Under the pieces are notes generated by a model. It had not been told where the DNA came from. It saw only the letters and a program-made list of their open reading frames with translations, and did not search any database. Made by a program: the position numbers and the translations under genes. DNA of 64,000 nt. Source: Candidatus Poribacteria bacterium. GTDB lineage: Bacteria; Poribacteria; WGA-4E; WGA-3G. The DNA lies in assembly GCA_022828145.1 (NCBI GenBank), contig JAJEJA010000047.1:1-64000 (forward strand), read 5' to 3'. Below, piece after piece: positions 20,209-28,422 of the stretch (position 1 is its first letter; every line of letters starts with the position of its first letter).

Positions 20209-21332
20209 CTAAGATTCTAATTTGGCCAGATCTTCCTCAATCTGATCAATAAGGTCTGTTAGATTTGTTTTCTGCTTTGCAAGTTGCAACCCAATTTGAT
20301 AATCCTCTCTAGCTTCATTGTGCTGTCCCACTTCTGCTTTCAGACATCCACGTTGCCAATGAGCAAGGATGTGATAATAAACGTAAGGTTCGTTTAGGTT
20401 CAGAACCCTTTCAAAGTCTTCCAGAGCTTCTGGGTAGAACTTCATTTGTAATCTGGCACGTCCCCGCATATAATATGACTCTATAGAATCAGACTCATAG
20501 CAAAGTGCTTGGGTAAAACTGTCGGCAGCTTTCTGATAGTCTCCCCTCTTGTATGCCCTATAACCAACGTTTTTAGGATCAGGATTGTATGGAATATCAT
20601 GAGCATGGCGACGGACAAAACCATCGAAATCAGGGAAAAGTATTTCTTCATGAGTATTATAGTACTCCCGTAGAAGCGTAAGAACAAAACTTTTCTCAAT
20701 TCTATGAATGTAGCATTCATCTTCTATCTCAATTTTGCCGCCACCAAAGAGAAAAACGCCTTCCTGACGTTCAACACGATTTGTTATATCCTCAGGTTGC
20801 CAACGATAAATAGGATATTCCCTGTTCTCATCTATTTTGAAAAAGTCTTCAATCTTTTTTTCTTGGGATAACCATTCCCCGCGAACCTCTTTAATTCTCT
20901 TGTCGTTACGCACTGCGACGACCTTACCATATTCACTATCTTTCCCTTCTTCAGAACTTGGTTGGCACGCAAACCAGAGAGCGATTCCAGGAAAAAAGGT
21001 GAAGTCAATCAAACATGTAGCTGCCCGGAAATGTTGTAACTCGCCCAGTAATTCCAAATCGGATAGAACTCGATTGTATTTCTGATCATATCCACGAAAA
21101 CGGGCCTCGTCAATTAAATCCCTATTGATTTTGAGTAAATTCTGATGGGTTTTTCTGTTACTTTGATTCGGTAGACCTAATTCATCTTTCAGTAAACGAC
21201 GATAACTGGATGCTTCTATCGGATCGTATTTTTTACTTGAAACACCCCGAAACAGATATTTTTTTCCCCGGACTTCCAACCTAATTCTCTCAGCCAGTGC
21301 GAAAATTCAGTCATGTTCGAAATGTTGGTCAT
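20209..21332 (-). CDS. FRG-domain protein with C-terminal TPR repeats, frame-disrupted near the N-terminus
   Basis: The long frame (20209 to about 21270) has an FRG domain: YLFRGVSS, then LQHFRAATCLIDFTFFPGIALWFAC, where the family has QHxGxxTRLLDxTxxPxxALYFA. Three TPR-like repeats follow (about residues 240-345). FRG proteins often lie in defence islands, as here beside type I RM genes. The true N-terminus seems to be the ATG at 21332 (AAAGGA upstream), reading MTNISNMTEFSHWLRELGWKSG in another frame. A seven-A tract after GGGG (21259-21269) joins the two frames by a single-base shift. This is a mutation, a sequencing slip, or -1 frameshifting. Without the joined part, the protein lacks a good start. 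Confidence 0.75.
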
Positions 21333-21344
21333 CTATTTTTCCTT

Positions 21345-21440
21345 TCAATTTTTATATTTGCCAGCCCGCTGCATTTTTCCCTAGACATCTTGGTAATGCG
21401 CGGCTAATATTTTGTCAAGTGCTATATTGTTGGTCTGGCA
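21345..21440 (-). pseudogene. Remnant of a small gene paralogous to 23508-23744
   Basis: One minus-strand frame reads KILAAHYQDV, stop, GKMQRAGKYKN, stop. This parallels QLVAHYQEIQEEMRRSGKYKFAD of the intact small protein at 23508-23744. The internal TAG and missing N-terminal half mark it as decayed. It lies just upstream of the FRG gene. Confidence 0.6.
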
Positions 21441-21602
21441 GAGCGAAGCAAAGCCTATAAATCAACGATGTGAATGCGTGTATGGCATTCATTCAAATCA
21501 ACATCGAATACGCGTTTGGTATTCGACGGGTGTAAACTTAAGAGCTTAGTTGCCCTATGAACCATTCCGCCCCCTTATGGTTAAAGGGATTGCCTGATCT
21601 TC

Positions 21603-21767
21603 AGTCCCGTAGGGACGATATGTTTATAGAAGACCGTGTAACCCTAATCTTTAGTCCCGTAGGGACGAGATGTTTATATCAAGATGTGCTACTACACATA
21701 TCGTCCCTACGGGACTAAAGAGGGTTTGTATAACGTTTAACTATAAACATATCGTCCCTACGGGACT
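21603..21767. repeat. Four AGTCCCGTAGGGACGA-type palindromic repeats, two per orientation
   Basis: Direct units at 21603-21630 and 21653-21679 (AGTCCCGTAGGGACGA followed by TATGTTTATA or similar) face two inverted units at 21695-21716 and 21742-21767. Each core GTCCCGTAGGGAC is itself nearly palindromic, so hairpins can form on both strands. Similar units lie at 10281-10460. The remainder of 21441-21838 has a GAATACGCGTTTGGTATTC palindrome near 21508 and no gene. Confidence 0.75.
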
Positions 21768-21838
21768 GAAGAGGGTTTTGGTAATTGAGCAACACACGCA
21801 ATCACCGATTCAAAAAAACATCTCTGCCCATTGTTATT

Positions 21839-23320
21839 TTATAAATCACACAAAACTTTATGGATTTCAAGCATAGCAAGTGTATCAAGTTTGCAATACG
21901 CTTTCAAATGTTCAATCATTTTGCTTTTTTCTGTTTCATTTGTAGTTCTAATCATCTGATCCCAGATAGTTTGTGCCTCCTGACCATCCTGTACAACATC
22001 TAAATTTTCATGGCACAACGAAGGCACTAAAACAGGAAGCACATCCTTGAGAGAATAAGAACCGTAAAAATCAGGGTGCATATAATGTTTTTGGAATATC
22101 ACTAACTGATCCCAAAGTCTATCAATGATTGATTGAAGTGCTAAAGTATGTTCAGGAAAATGAGCTGCTAAATCCTCAAGTCTTTTCTTTTCAAAGCTTG
22201 CACTATAAACAACTACCGATCCCTCAGCGGAGACGTGATTAAGCAAAGATTCTAACAAGTTTTTTCTTGGATCAGATGTATCGGTATGTAGGTATTCGTG
22301 ATGCGTAACCGTTCCATCCAGCTCCAATACGTGACAACTATACTGAAATGGAAACTGTTGGTACGGTCGTAAACCGTTAAATTTCGGAATAGCGGGGTTG
22401 TCTGATTCAAAATCAAGGAAATGAATTGGATACTCTAAATCGGATAACAAGCTTTTGATCGCTGTGATATCAATCTCTGGTTGTCCAGTCTGAACGCATC
22501 TTACGTACGTCCGTTGTTTTTCGCTTAGTGAATAATCGTTTGGAACATCCTTAAGACTAATAATTCCTTTTTCTACTAACTCGTCTTTCTTGCCTCTAAG
22601 ATTTGGAATAGTAAAAATGGATCTTTTGGGAACATCCTTCCAACAATGCTCCTTCTTAAACGGGCAAGGATAAGGCTTTTCACATTTCTCCCCAATCAAA
22701 ACTTGTGGTTCATCGTTGCCATTAAGTGTGGTTTTGAATATTTCTACATTGCGGGGAACATCGTCCATCAACTGATTGACCTGAGCCGTTGCATCCTCAA
22801 TAGTAAACAAATTAGACAAATCCGGATAAAAACACTCTTTACTATTTATGAGCATCAATTGCGTTTCAGAAATAGATAACCCGTATCCAGTTAAAACGTA
22901 CTTTTGGATAGCCAAGTCATGTAAGTATTCTACCTTGTTAATTATTGATGCTTTAACTGTTTGATTAACAGTTGATGCCTTAACTTCAATGATTTTCCAT
23001 GAGTTTGAGTCTTTTTGAAGAATATCACATTTAACCAAAACATCATTGAAAGTGAAAGAAGCTTCAAAAATACATGAATCTCCACGTTTTATAGCTTCCT
23101 CGGTTTGTTTTACGGCAACGAGCGGAGTTATAGCATCAATCAGTACTCCCTCAGGAAAATAGTCCCGAGCTAAAATCCCAACTTCATTACTTTGATCAAA
23201 TCTTCGCTGTTGTGATATAGAAGTACCTGCAACCCTATCTGGATGTCTCACTTCATTCCATAGACGTTTATGACATTGTAGACCGCTCAAGTACTTTGAT
23301 TTCGTAAGATCATTTTGCAT
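21839..23320 (-). CDS. DUF2779-type protein: Cas4/RecB-like nuclease fused to RNase H-like exonuclease domain
   Basis: About 493 residues. The N-terminal half looks like a Cas4/PD-(D/E)XK module: LVKCDIL then WKIIEVKAS (ExK), with a Cys set (KCEKPYPCPFKKEHC) that could hold an Fe-S cluster. The C-terminal half is the DUF2779 region, with an RNase H/DEDD-like pattern: IHFLDFES, VVYSASFEKKRLEDL and a late AYCKLDTLAM. It is probably a DNA or RNA processing or defence enzyme, with no pathway known. I start at the ATG at 23320, which has AAAGG 9 bases upstream; a TTG at 23335 is the alternative. Confidence 0.78.
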   Translation of the reverse strand: MQNDLTKSKYLSGLQCHKRLWNEVRHPDRVAGTSISQQRRFDQSNEVGILARDYFPEGVLIDAITPLVAVKQTEEAIKRGDSCIFEASFTFNDVLVKCDILQKDSNSWKIIEVKASTVNQTVKASIINKVEYLHDLAIQKYVLTGYGLSISETQLMLINSKECFYPDLSNLFTIEDATAQVNQLMDDVPRNVEIFKTTLNGNDEPQVLIGEKCEKPYPCPFKKEHCWKDVPKRSIFTIPNLRGKKDELVEKGIISLKDVPNDYSLSEKQRTYVRCVQTGQPEIDITAIKSLLSDLEYPIHFLDFESDNPAIPKFNGLRPYQQFPFQYSCHVLELDGTVTHHEYLHTDTSDPRKNLLESLLNHVSAEGSVVVYSASFEKKRLEDLAAHFPEHTLALQSIIDRLWDQLVIFQKHYMHPDFYGSYSLKDVLPVLVPSLCHENLDVVQDGQEAQTIWDQMIRTTNETEKSKMIEHLKAYCKLDTLAMLEIHKVLCDL

Positions 23321-23438
23321 TGTTAAACCTTTCAAAATTTAATAACACTTAAAATTATAACTACTTAAACGGTAAGACTACGGTTCAAGCAGCATGAGTT
23401 GTTAGTAAGTCACGTTTGCAAATAACGTTCATTGCTTT

Positions 23439-23508
23439 AGTAACGCAGCAACACGATCCCTCACGATACGTCTGTGCAGATGTCTGCAAAGCACCCAATT
23501 CATCGTCT
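23439..23508 (-). pseudogene. Decayed 3' end of an mdh-like gene (copy A)
   Basis: The minus strand reads DDELGALQTSAQTYREG, matching DDELNALQTSAQTYREG at the C-terminus of the malate dehydrogenase at 25981-26907. The match stops there, with different codons following. It abuts the stop of the small gene at 23508-23744. A second copy lies on the other side of that gene. The flanking 23321-23438 shows nothing else. Confidence 0.65.
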
Positions 23509-23744
23509 CAATCTGCAACTTCAGAATCCGCGGATTTTGGGAGTTTTGGCTTTTGACTTGGTAAGTCTGCGAATTTGTATTTGCCAGATCGCCGCATCTC
23601 TTCTTGAATCTCTTGATAATGTGCTACCAATTGACCGATATCGTGGTTAAATCGTGCAGAGATCTTATGCCGGACTTCGCGAACTTCCTTAACTATTTCG
23701 CATTCGGTATTTTCTATGATTTCTCTATCTCTCATTTTAAGCAT
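23508..23744 (-). CDS. Small conserved hypothetical protein
   Basis: A 78-residue charged helical protein. The N-terminal helix (MRDREIIENTECEIVKEVREVRHKISARF) is followed by NHDIGQLVAHYQEIQEEMRRSGKYKFADL and a Pro/Lys tail. GGAG sits 5 bases before the ATG. The layout (short, charged, helix plus tail) resembles antitoxin-like or accessory proteins found in many copies in such genomes, but I cannot name a partner. A decayed paralog is at 21345-21440. It is flanked on both sides by fragments of the mdh 3' end. Confidence 0.6.
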   Translation of the reverse strand: MLKMRDREIIENTECEIVKEVREVRHKISARFNHDIGQLVAHYQEIQEEMRRSGKYKFADLPSQKPKLPKSADSEVAD

Positions 23745-23763
23745 TATCTCCGAAGTAATTCAG

Positions 23764-23834
23764 TAATATCCCAGCAGCACCATTCCCTCACGATACGTCT
23801 GTGCGGAAGTTTGCGCCTCAACTTTTTTAGCATC
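23764..23834 (-). pseudogene. Decayed 3' end of an mdh-like gene (copy B)
   Basis: The minus strand reads EAQTSAQTYREGMVLLGYY, parallel to LQTSAQTYREGIALLGY at the end of mdh (25981-26907). TAATATCC at its edge also matches the DNA just after the mdh stop. It directly abuts the stop of the WD40 lipoprotein gene. Copy A lies about 260 bases away in the same orientation. Confidence 0.65.
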
Positions 23835-25434
23835 AAGGGACATCCCAGAAACGAATAGTCCCATCGTTACAACCACTTGCGAGCGTTTTGCCATCCGGAC
23901 TGAATGCGACGCTATTGACAGAAGACGGATCCCCCCTAAGCGTGTGTTTTTGTGTACCTGTTGTCACATCCCACAGACGAATAGTCCAATCCCAGCTGCC
24001 ACTTGCGATTGTATTTCCATCCGGACTGAATGCGACACTTCTGACTGAACTCCGATGCCCCTCAAGCGTGTGTTTGTGTGTACCTGTTTCCGCATCCCAC
24101 AGACGAATAGTATCATCTTCGCTGCCACTTGCGATTGTATTTCCATCCGGACTGAATGCGATGCTATAGACAGTACTCAGATGTCCCTCAAGCGTGTGTT
24201 TGTGTGTACCTGTTGCCACATTCCACAGACGAATAGTGCCACCCGCGATGCTACTACTTGTGAGTGTACCCGCGCTGCCACTTGCGATTGTATTTCCATC
24301 CGGACTGAATGCAACACACTTGGCATACCCCAGTCCCCCAAGGGTGTGTTTTTGTGTACCTGTTGCCACATCCCAAAAAAGAATTAGAGCATCACGGCTG
24401 CTGCCACTTGTGATTGTATTTCCATCCGGACTGAATGCTACGCTATTGAGATACCTCCGATTCCCCTCAAGTGTGTGCTCGTGTGTACCTGTTGCTACAT
24501 CCCACAGACGAATAGTCCCATCCCTGCTGAGACTTGCGATTGTATTTCCATCCGGACTGAATGCGACGCTATTGACAGAATCCAGATTCCCCTCAAGCGT
24601 GTGTATATATGTGCCTGTTGCCACATCAAACAAAAGGACAGTAGAATCCTCACTGCCACTTGCGATTGTTTTTCCATCCGGACTGAATGCTACGCTGTTG
24701 ACAGAATTGCCGGTTACGATTTTACTATATTTCTGTCCGTTCTGATCCCAGGCTGCCCACAAACCACTTTCAACACCGTCTTTGAAGATTCCTTCTTGCC
24801 ACTTCTGTCCGTTGTCATACCAATACGTCCACAAGCCACTTTCAGTACCATCTTTGAAGCTTCCTTCTTTCCATTTCTGTCCGTTATCATGCCAATACGT
24901 CCACAAGCCACTTTCAGCACCGTCTTTGAAAGTTCCCTCTTTCCATTTCTGTCCATTGTCATGCCAATAATTCCACCAACCACTTTCAGCATCGTTTTTG
25001 AAAGTTCCTTCACTTTTTCGTCCGTAATTATCCTGGTATGTCCACGTTCCATCTTTAAATCCATTTTTGTAGACCCCTTTCTCCCGGGTTTCTTGACTGT
25101 TGTACCACCTTAGATAGATACCGTGCCTTTTACCGTTCTGCACCTGCCAGAGTGAGAAAGGGACAACACCGTCAGACATTATCCCTTTGACCCATCCTGT
25201 ATAGGGTACTTGTTGATTAGGGGCATAATACAGTAATTCACCTGACGGTGAGTTACGAAGTTTCAAGTTATACTCGTATATTGCTTCCGCCAGGATCTGC
25301 TCGCGTACTTTCAGGTCATCCAAATTAGGGAGATTTCCCGCAATCGAATCCGTAGGAGAATCTGTATCATCTGAATCAGACCCGCACCCAATGAACAACG
25401 CGAAACAGATACATAACATTGTGAAAAGTTTCAT
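23833..25434 (-). CDS. Lipoprotein with MORN-type repeats and a seven-bladed WD40 propeller
   Basis: A 533-residue exported lipoprotein. The signal peptide ends in the lipobox LFIGC (Cys near residue 17). Residues about 110-235 carry five DNGQKW..GxFKDGxESGLW repeats of the MORN_2 type, also seen in toxin-antitoxin-like surface proteins. They are followed by seven WD40 repeats (NSVAFSPDGxTIASGS...IRLWDVATGT), enough for one closed propeller ending exactly at the C-terminus. The WD repeats are near identical in DNA, which suggests recent internal duplication. It is probably a protein-interaction scaffold on the outer surface or in the periplasm. A second WD40 gene starts at 63595. Confidence 0.88.
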   Translation of the reverse strand: MKLFTMLCICFALFIGCGSDSDDTDSPTDSIAGNLPNLDDLKVREQILAEAIYEYNLKLRNSPSGELLYYAPNQQVPYTGWVKGIMSDGVVPFSLWQVQNGKRHGIYLRWYNSQETREKGVYKNGFKDGTWTYQDNYGRKSEGTFKNDAESGWWNYWHDNGQKWKEGTFKDGAESGLWTYWHDNGQKWKEGSFKDGTESGLWTYWYDNGQKWQEGIFKDGVESGLWAAWDQNGQKYSKIVTGNSVNSVAFSPDGKTIASGSEDSTVLLFDVATGTYIHTLEGNLDSVNSVAFSPDGNTIASLSRDGTIRLWDVATGTHEHTLEGNRRYLNSVAFSPDGNTITSGSSRDALILFWDVATGTQKHTLGGLGYAKCVAFSPDGNTIASGSAGTLTSSSIAGGTIRLWNVATGTHKHTLEGHLSTVYSIAFSPDGNTIASGSEDDTIRLWDAETGTHKHTLEGHRSSVRSVAFSPDGNTIASGSWDWTIRLWDVTTGTQKHTLRGDPSSVNSVAFSPDGKTLASGCNDGTIRFWDVP

Positions 25435-25980
25435 CTAATCTATGGGCATGAAACCCAATGCTTTAACAGTGGGAGGAATGCCCGCCTCCTATATTGTTTT
25501 TTTGACAAATTAAGTGTTTTACACAGTTGTGCAATTTTTGTGCCTGCACTGGAGGGGTTTTACTTACGCATTGCTGCACATATCTGTACATGCAACCGTT
25601 GCTTATTCATGTGCTGCACATATTTGTGCAATTGCGTCTCTGCTTTATTCTGAAAGTGTTTTGAAGTAGGTAATAAGGATGTATGTTGTAGAAGAGGCAC
25701 AATCAAGGATGAATGTGCTACAGCCATGGTCTTAGGAATTGCTAGCTCTTAATAGTAGTAGGCACTCTCCGAGTGCCGTCTCTTATGAAAAAAGGTGACA
25801 AAATACTTACACACTCCGCGCCAGTTATATTGTTGACACGGAGAACATGGCTACTCCCAATCAAGGATGAATGTGCTACAGCCATGGTCTTGGGAATCGC
25901 AAAATTGACGCTTATGGCAGAATACGCGTTGGTATTCTGCTTTGATAGGGATATCGCACCATAAGCGTCAATTTAATTGC
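25435..25980. repeat. Intergenic repeat cluster: 43-bp direct repeat and GGCACTC-palindrome unit
   Basis: CAATCAAGGATGAATGTGCT and the bases after it are repeated at 25702-25744 and 25858-25900 with few changes. Between them, 25747-25815 is a copy of the TAGTAGGCACTCTCCGAGTG family (palindrome GGCACTC-TCC-GAGTGCC, followed by a TTATGAAAAAAGGTGACAAA tail). Further upstream, TGCTGCACATAT units occur twice (about 25574 and 25611). A GAATACGCGTTGGTATTC palindrome lies near 25921. No gene is supported in this gap. Confidence 0.7.
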
Positions 25981-26907
25981 CTAATATCCTAACAACGCAA
26001 TCCCTTCACGATATGTCTGTGCAGACGTTTGCAAAGCATTTAACTCATCATCAGTTAAGTCTATCTCAATGATATCTTCAACGCCATTTGCACCGAGTTT
26101 AATTGGGACACCGATATAAAGGTCAATGATACCGTACTGTCCTGTAAGATGTGCTGAACAGGGAAGCAGTCGTTTCTTATCCAAAACGATTGCTTCTGCC
26201 ATCTGTGCTAATGATGCACCTGCGGCGTAGTATCCGCTTGTTTTGAGGAGATTTACGACTTCAGCACCACCATCGCGTGTGCGCTGCGCCATCGCTTCAA
26301 TCCGTTCATCTGTTATCAGCTGTGGGATTGGGATGCCGTTGACGGTGGTATAACGTGGTAATGGCACCATCGTATCACCGTGTCCGCCAAGCACGAGGGC
26401 ATGGATGTCTTCTACGGATACACCGAGTTCCAGTGAGATAAAATAGCGGAATCGTGCTGAATCCAATACACCTGCTTGTCCGACGACTCGGTGTGAAGGA
26501 AATCCTGATACCTTCCACGCATGATATGTCATGATGTCAAGTGGGTTGGTGAGCATCACGATAATAGTATCTGGTGAGTGTTTTACCACGTTTTCCGTTA
26601 CGCTGCCTACGATTTTAGCATTTGTCTGTAATAGGTCTTCGCGTGTCATACCTGGTTTACGTGGGGAACCCGATGTGATAATCACTAAATCCGAGTTAGC
26701 GGTTGCAGAATAGTCAAGGTCACCGCTAATTGATGCGTCAAACAGTTCTACCGGTCCCATCTCTGCCATATCCAACGCTTTACCTTGTGGGACCCCATCA
26801 ACGATGTCAATCATCACGACATCACCGAGTTGTTTCTGCGCTATCAGGAATGCTGCTGTTGCGCCGACGTTTCCTGCGCCTATTACACTTATTTTTTTTC
26901 TTGCCAC
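25981..26907 (-). CDS. mdh: Malate dehydrogenase
   Basis: NAD-dependent malate/oxaloacetate interconversion in the TCA cycle; 308 residues, full length. GAGNVGATAA (about residue 8) is the NAD-binding loop, SPRKPGMTR carries substrate-binding Arg residues, and GGHGDTMVPL carries the catalytic His. Arg at the SPRKPGMTR position favours malate over lactate. I start at the GTG at 26907 because GGAGGAA lies 5 bases upstream; the in-frame TTG at 26940 lacks a site. Near icd and citrate synthase genes on the same strand. Decayed copies of its 3' end lie at 23439-23508 and 23764-23834. Confidence 0.96.
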   Translation of the reverse strand: MARKKISVIGAGNVGATAAFLIAQKQLGDVVMIDIVDGVPQGKALDMAEMGPVELFDASISGDLDYSATANSDLVIITSGSPRKPGMTREDLLQTNAKIVGSVTENVVKHSPDTIIVMLTNPLDIMTYHAWKVSGFPSHRVVGQAGVLDSARFRYFISLELGVSVEDIHALVLGGHGDTMVPLPRYTTVNGIPIPQLITDERIEAMAQRTRDGGAEVVNLLKTSGYYAAGASLAQMAEAIVLDKKRLLPCSAHLTGQYGIIDLYIGVPIKLGANGVEDIIEIDLTDDELNALQTSAQTYREGIALLGY

Positions 26908-26975
26908 TTCTTCCTCCGTTTTGGTTGAGTTACTATACAATATCTATTCTTTTGATTCAGAATATTTAAATGGAA

Positions 26976-27152
26976 TTAATCTATATTGATGTTAGATGTG
27001 TATGTGTTTATTCCCGCATCCCTAAGTTCTTCAAGAAAAGTTAACGGATCAACGATTTCAACGCCATATTCAAAGATGTCTCGTCTGAGTTTTGGGTCAT
27101 CCAATATGTCTTTGTCATAAGATACCCATTCGCGCACGTCTAACCTCTGCAA
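26976..27152 (-). pseudogene. 3' remnant of a PIN-domain toxin-like gene
   Basis: A minus-strand frame closed by a TAA at its upstream end reads DVREWVSYDKDILDDPKL, then FEYGVEIVDPLTFLEEL and a stop. This matches the last quarter of PIN ribonuclease toxins (conserved DKDIL, then IVDPxxFLEEL). The N-terminal acidic residues are missing, so it is a fragment. It overlaps the 3' end of the PIN-like gene at 27115-28245 in a different frame. Confidence 0.55.
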
Positions 27153-28245
27153 TTACCTCGTTAATTTCACGTATCAATTCCTCTTCAGCTTCGCCAGCGA
27201 ATGCCTTATGGAAATCAGACAAAATACTATCCCATTCTTTCCGTTGTTTTTTTCGTTCTGTTCGGGGTGGCATATATTTCTCCCACAATTGCAACGTAAT
27301 TGAATCCGATAGCATTGGCGGATAATATGCATATTTCTCCTGATATGCCTTGCGCTCTACATCTGAAACCGATTGCCAATAAGCATAAATGTTGTTTAGG
27401 TCTTGTTTTAACTCGGCACTATCCACAAAGTCTTGTTGTTTTCTTATATCTCCCAGGAAAAGTGGAACGAACTGTTTATGAAATGTGTCATCTGAACAGA
27501 AAACTTGGCAAAATGGAAGATAGAGCAGGTATTCTAAAGCCACACGATTTGTTGGGGTGCCGATCAAACCGTTTGCAATAGCAGTATAAAACGCAGTGAA
27601 AACTGTAAGACAGTAGTACGCGTAAGGCGCGAATTCCTTCAAAGAAGGTTTGCCACATTCAAACCATCTCTCACGAATGGGTTCCGCAATATTCATAAGG
27701 TCAGCCTCATCTAATAAAAATTCAAGATTGGCAGCCTGTTGCTGTGGGTCAGTGCTATCGCAAAACGCTAATGTAGCGGATTTAAGCTCAGCAAATGAAG
27801 TTACAGAGGGAAAATTGTAGTCTTTCCGCAATTTATCCAAATCAATAGAACGGACTGAAGAACGGCATCTTTCAGATAAAACCTGTTTGGCAGCAGCGTA
27901 TTCACCTGTTTTCCAACACCGCAGCACTTCCTTCTCTGGGTGAGGGGCAAATGGTAATTCCTTCTTACCAGAAAGCTTGGCATCAATAAGTGATGGACGT
28001 CTATCTGGGTAATTTCTATCAAGTAGGTTGAGGGCAGCGGAAATCCGGTAATGCATTGTATAGCACGGATCCGTTGGCTGAATATTCTGTGCAATTTCTG
28101 CTATTCCATCTTCCTCTTTCTGTAGAAGAATATCAACGAATTGGACCGGTGCGTAAACAACTAAATAATAGTTGTTCAGACATAAAGTTTCTTCATCAGA
28201 AAGAGAATGTAAAATAGACTTATCAAGAAACAAATGGGGGCCCAT
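27115..28245 (-). CDS. PIN-like domain hypothetical protein
   Basis: A 376-residue soluble protein. The start (HLFLDKSILHSLSDEE, then VQFVDILL) and a late segment (LEYLLYLPFCQVFCSDDTFHKQ, about 245-265) resemble the acidic core of PIN-like nuclease folds, with Asp 8 and the SDD pair as candidate metal ligands. The middle (60-220) is helical and unassigned. The C-terminus is charged. It starts 6 bases after the stop of a 45-residue membrane protein, so the two should be co-translated. The 3' end overlaps a PIN toxin fragment. Activity is unproven. Confidence 0.68.
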   Translation of the reverse strand: MGPHLFLDKSILHSLSDEETLCLNNYYLVVYAPVQFVDILLQKEEDGIAEIAQNIQPTDPCYTMHYRISAALNLLDRNYPDRRPSLIDAKLSGKKELPFAPHPEKEVLRCWKTGEYAAAKQVLSERCRSSVRSIDLDKLRKDYNFPSVTSFAELKSATLAFCDSTDPQQQAANLEFLLDEADLMNIAEPIRERWFECGKPSLKEFAPYAYYCLTVFTAFYTAIANGLIGTPTNRVALEYLLYLPFCQVFCSDDTFHKQFVPLFLGDIRKQQDFVDSAELKQDLNNIYAYWQSVSDVERKAYQEKYAYYPPMLSDSITLQLWEKYMPPRTERKKQRKEWDSILSDFHKAFAGEAEEELIREINEVIAEVRRARMGIL

Positions 28246-28250
28246 TTTCT

Positions 28251-28388
28251 CTACCTCTCAATATGCTCACGAATTGCAATAACTTCTTCCAAAATACGTT
28301 TGTGAAGGTAATATATCACATACACCATCAAAAAACCGATGCCTGCTAACAAACCTACACTCAGTATAATTTTAGTTTTTAATGACAT
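28251..28388 (-). CDS. Small single-pass membrane protein
   Basis: 45 residues from the ATG at 28388 (MSLKTKIILSVGLLAG), with AGGGAAAAACAG upstream. One strongly hydrophobic segment (about 6-29) is followed by a basic and helical tail (HKRILEEVIAIREHIER). An upstream in-frame start would overlap the end of icd. It sits in the short gap between icd and the PIN-like gene and ends 6 bases before the latter, which suggests translational coupling. The function is unknown; membrane anchor or partner of the PIN-like protein is a guess. Confidence 0.55.
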   Translation of the reverse strand: MSLKTKIILSVGLLAGIGFLMVYVIYYLHKRILEEVIAIREHIER

Positions 28389-28422
28389 CTGTTTTTCCCT
28401 TGTAAACCGGAACAGAATGTTT

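Noticed and set aside
24055..25113. Plus-strand frames across the WD40/MORN gene
   Set aside because: Repeat shadows with Cys-rich nonsense text; the minus-strand frame shows clean WD40 motifs.
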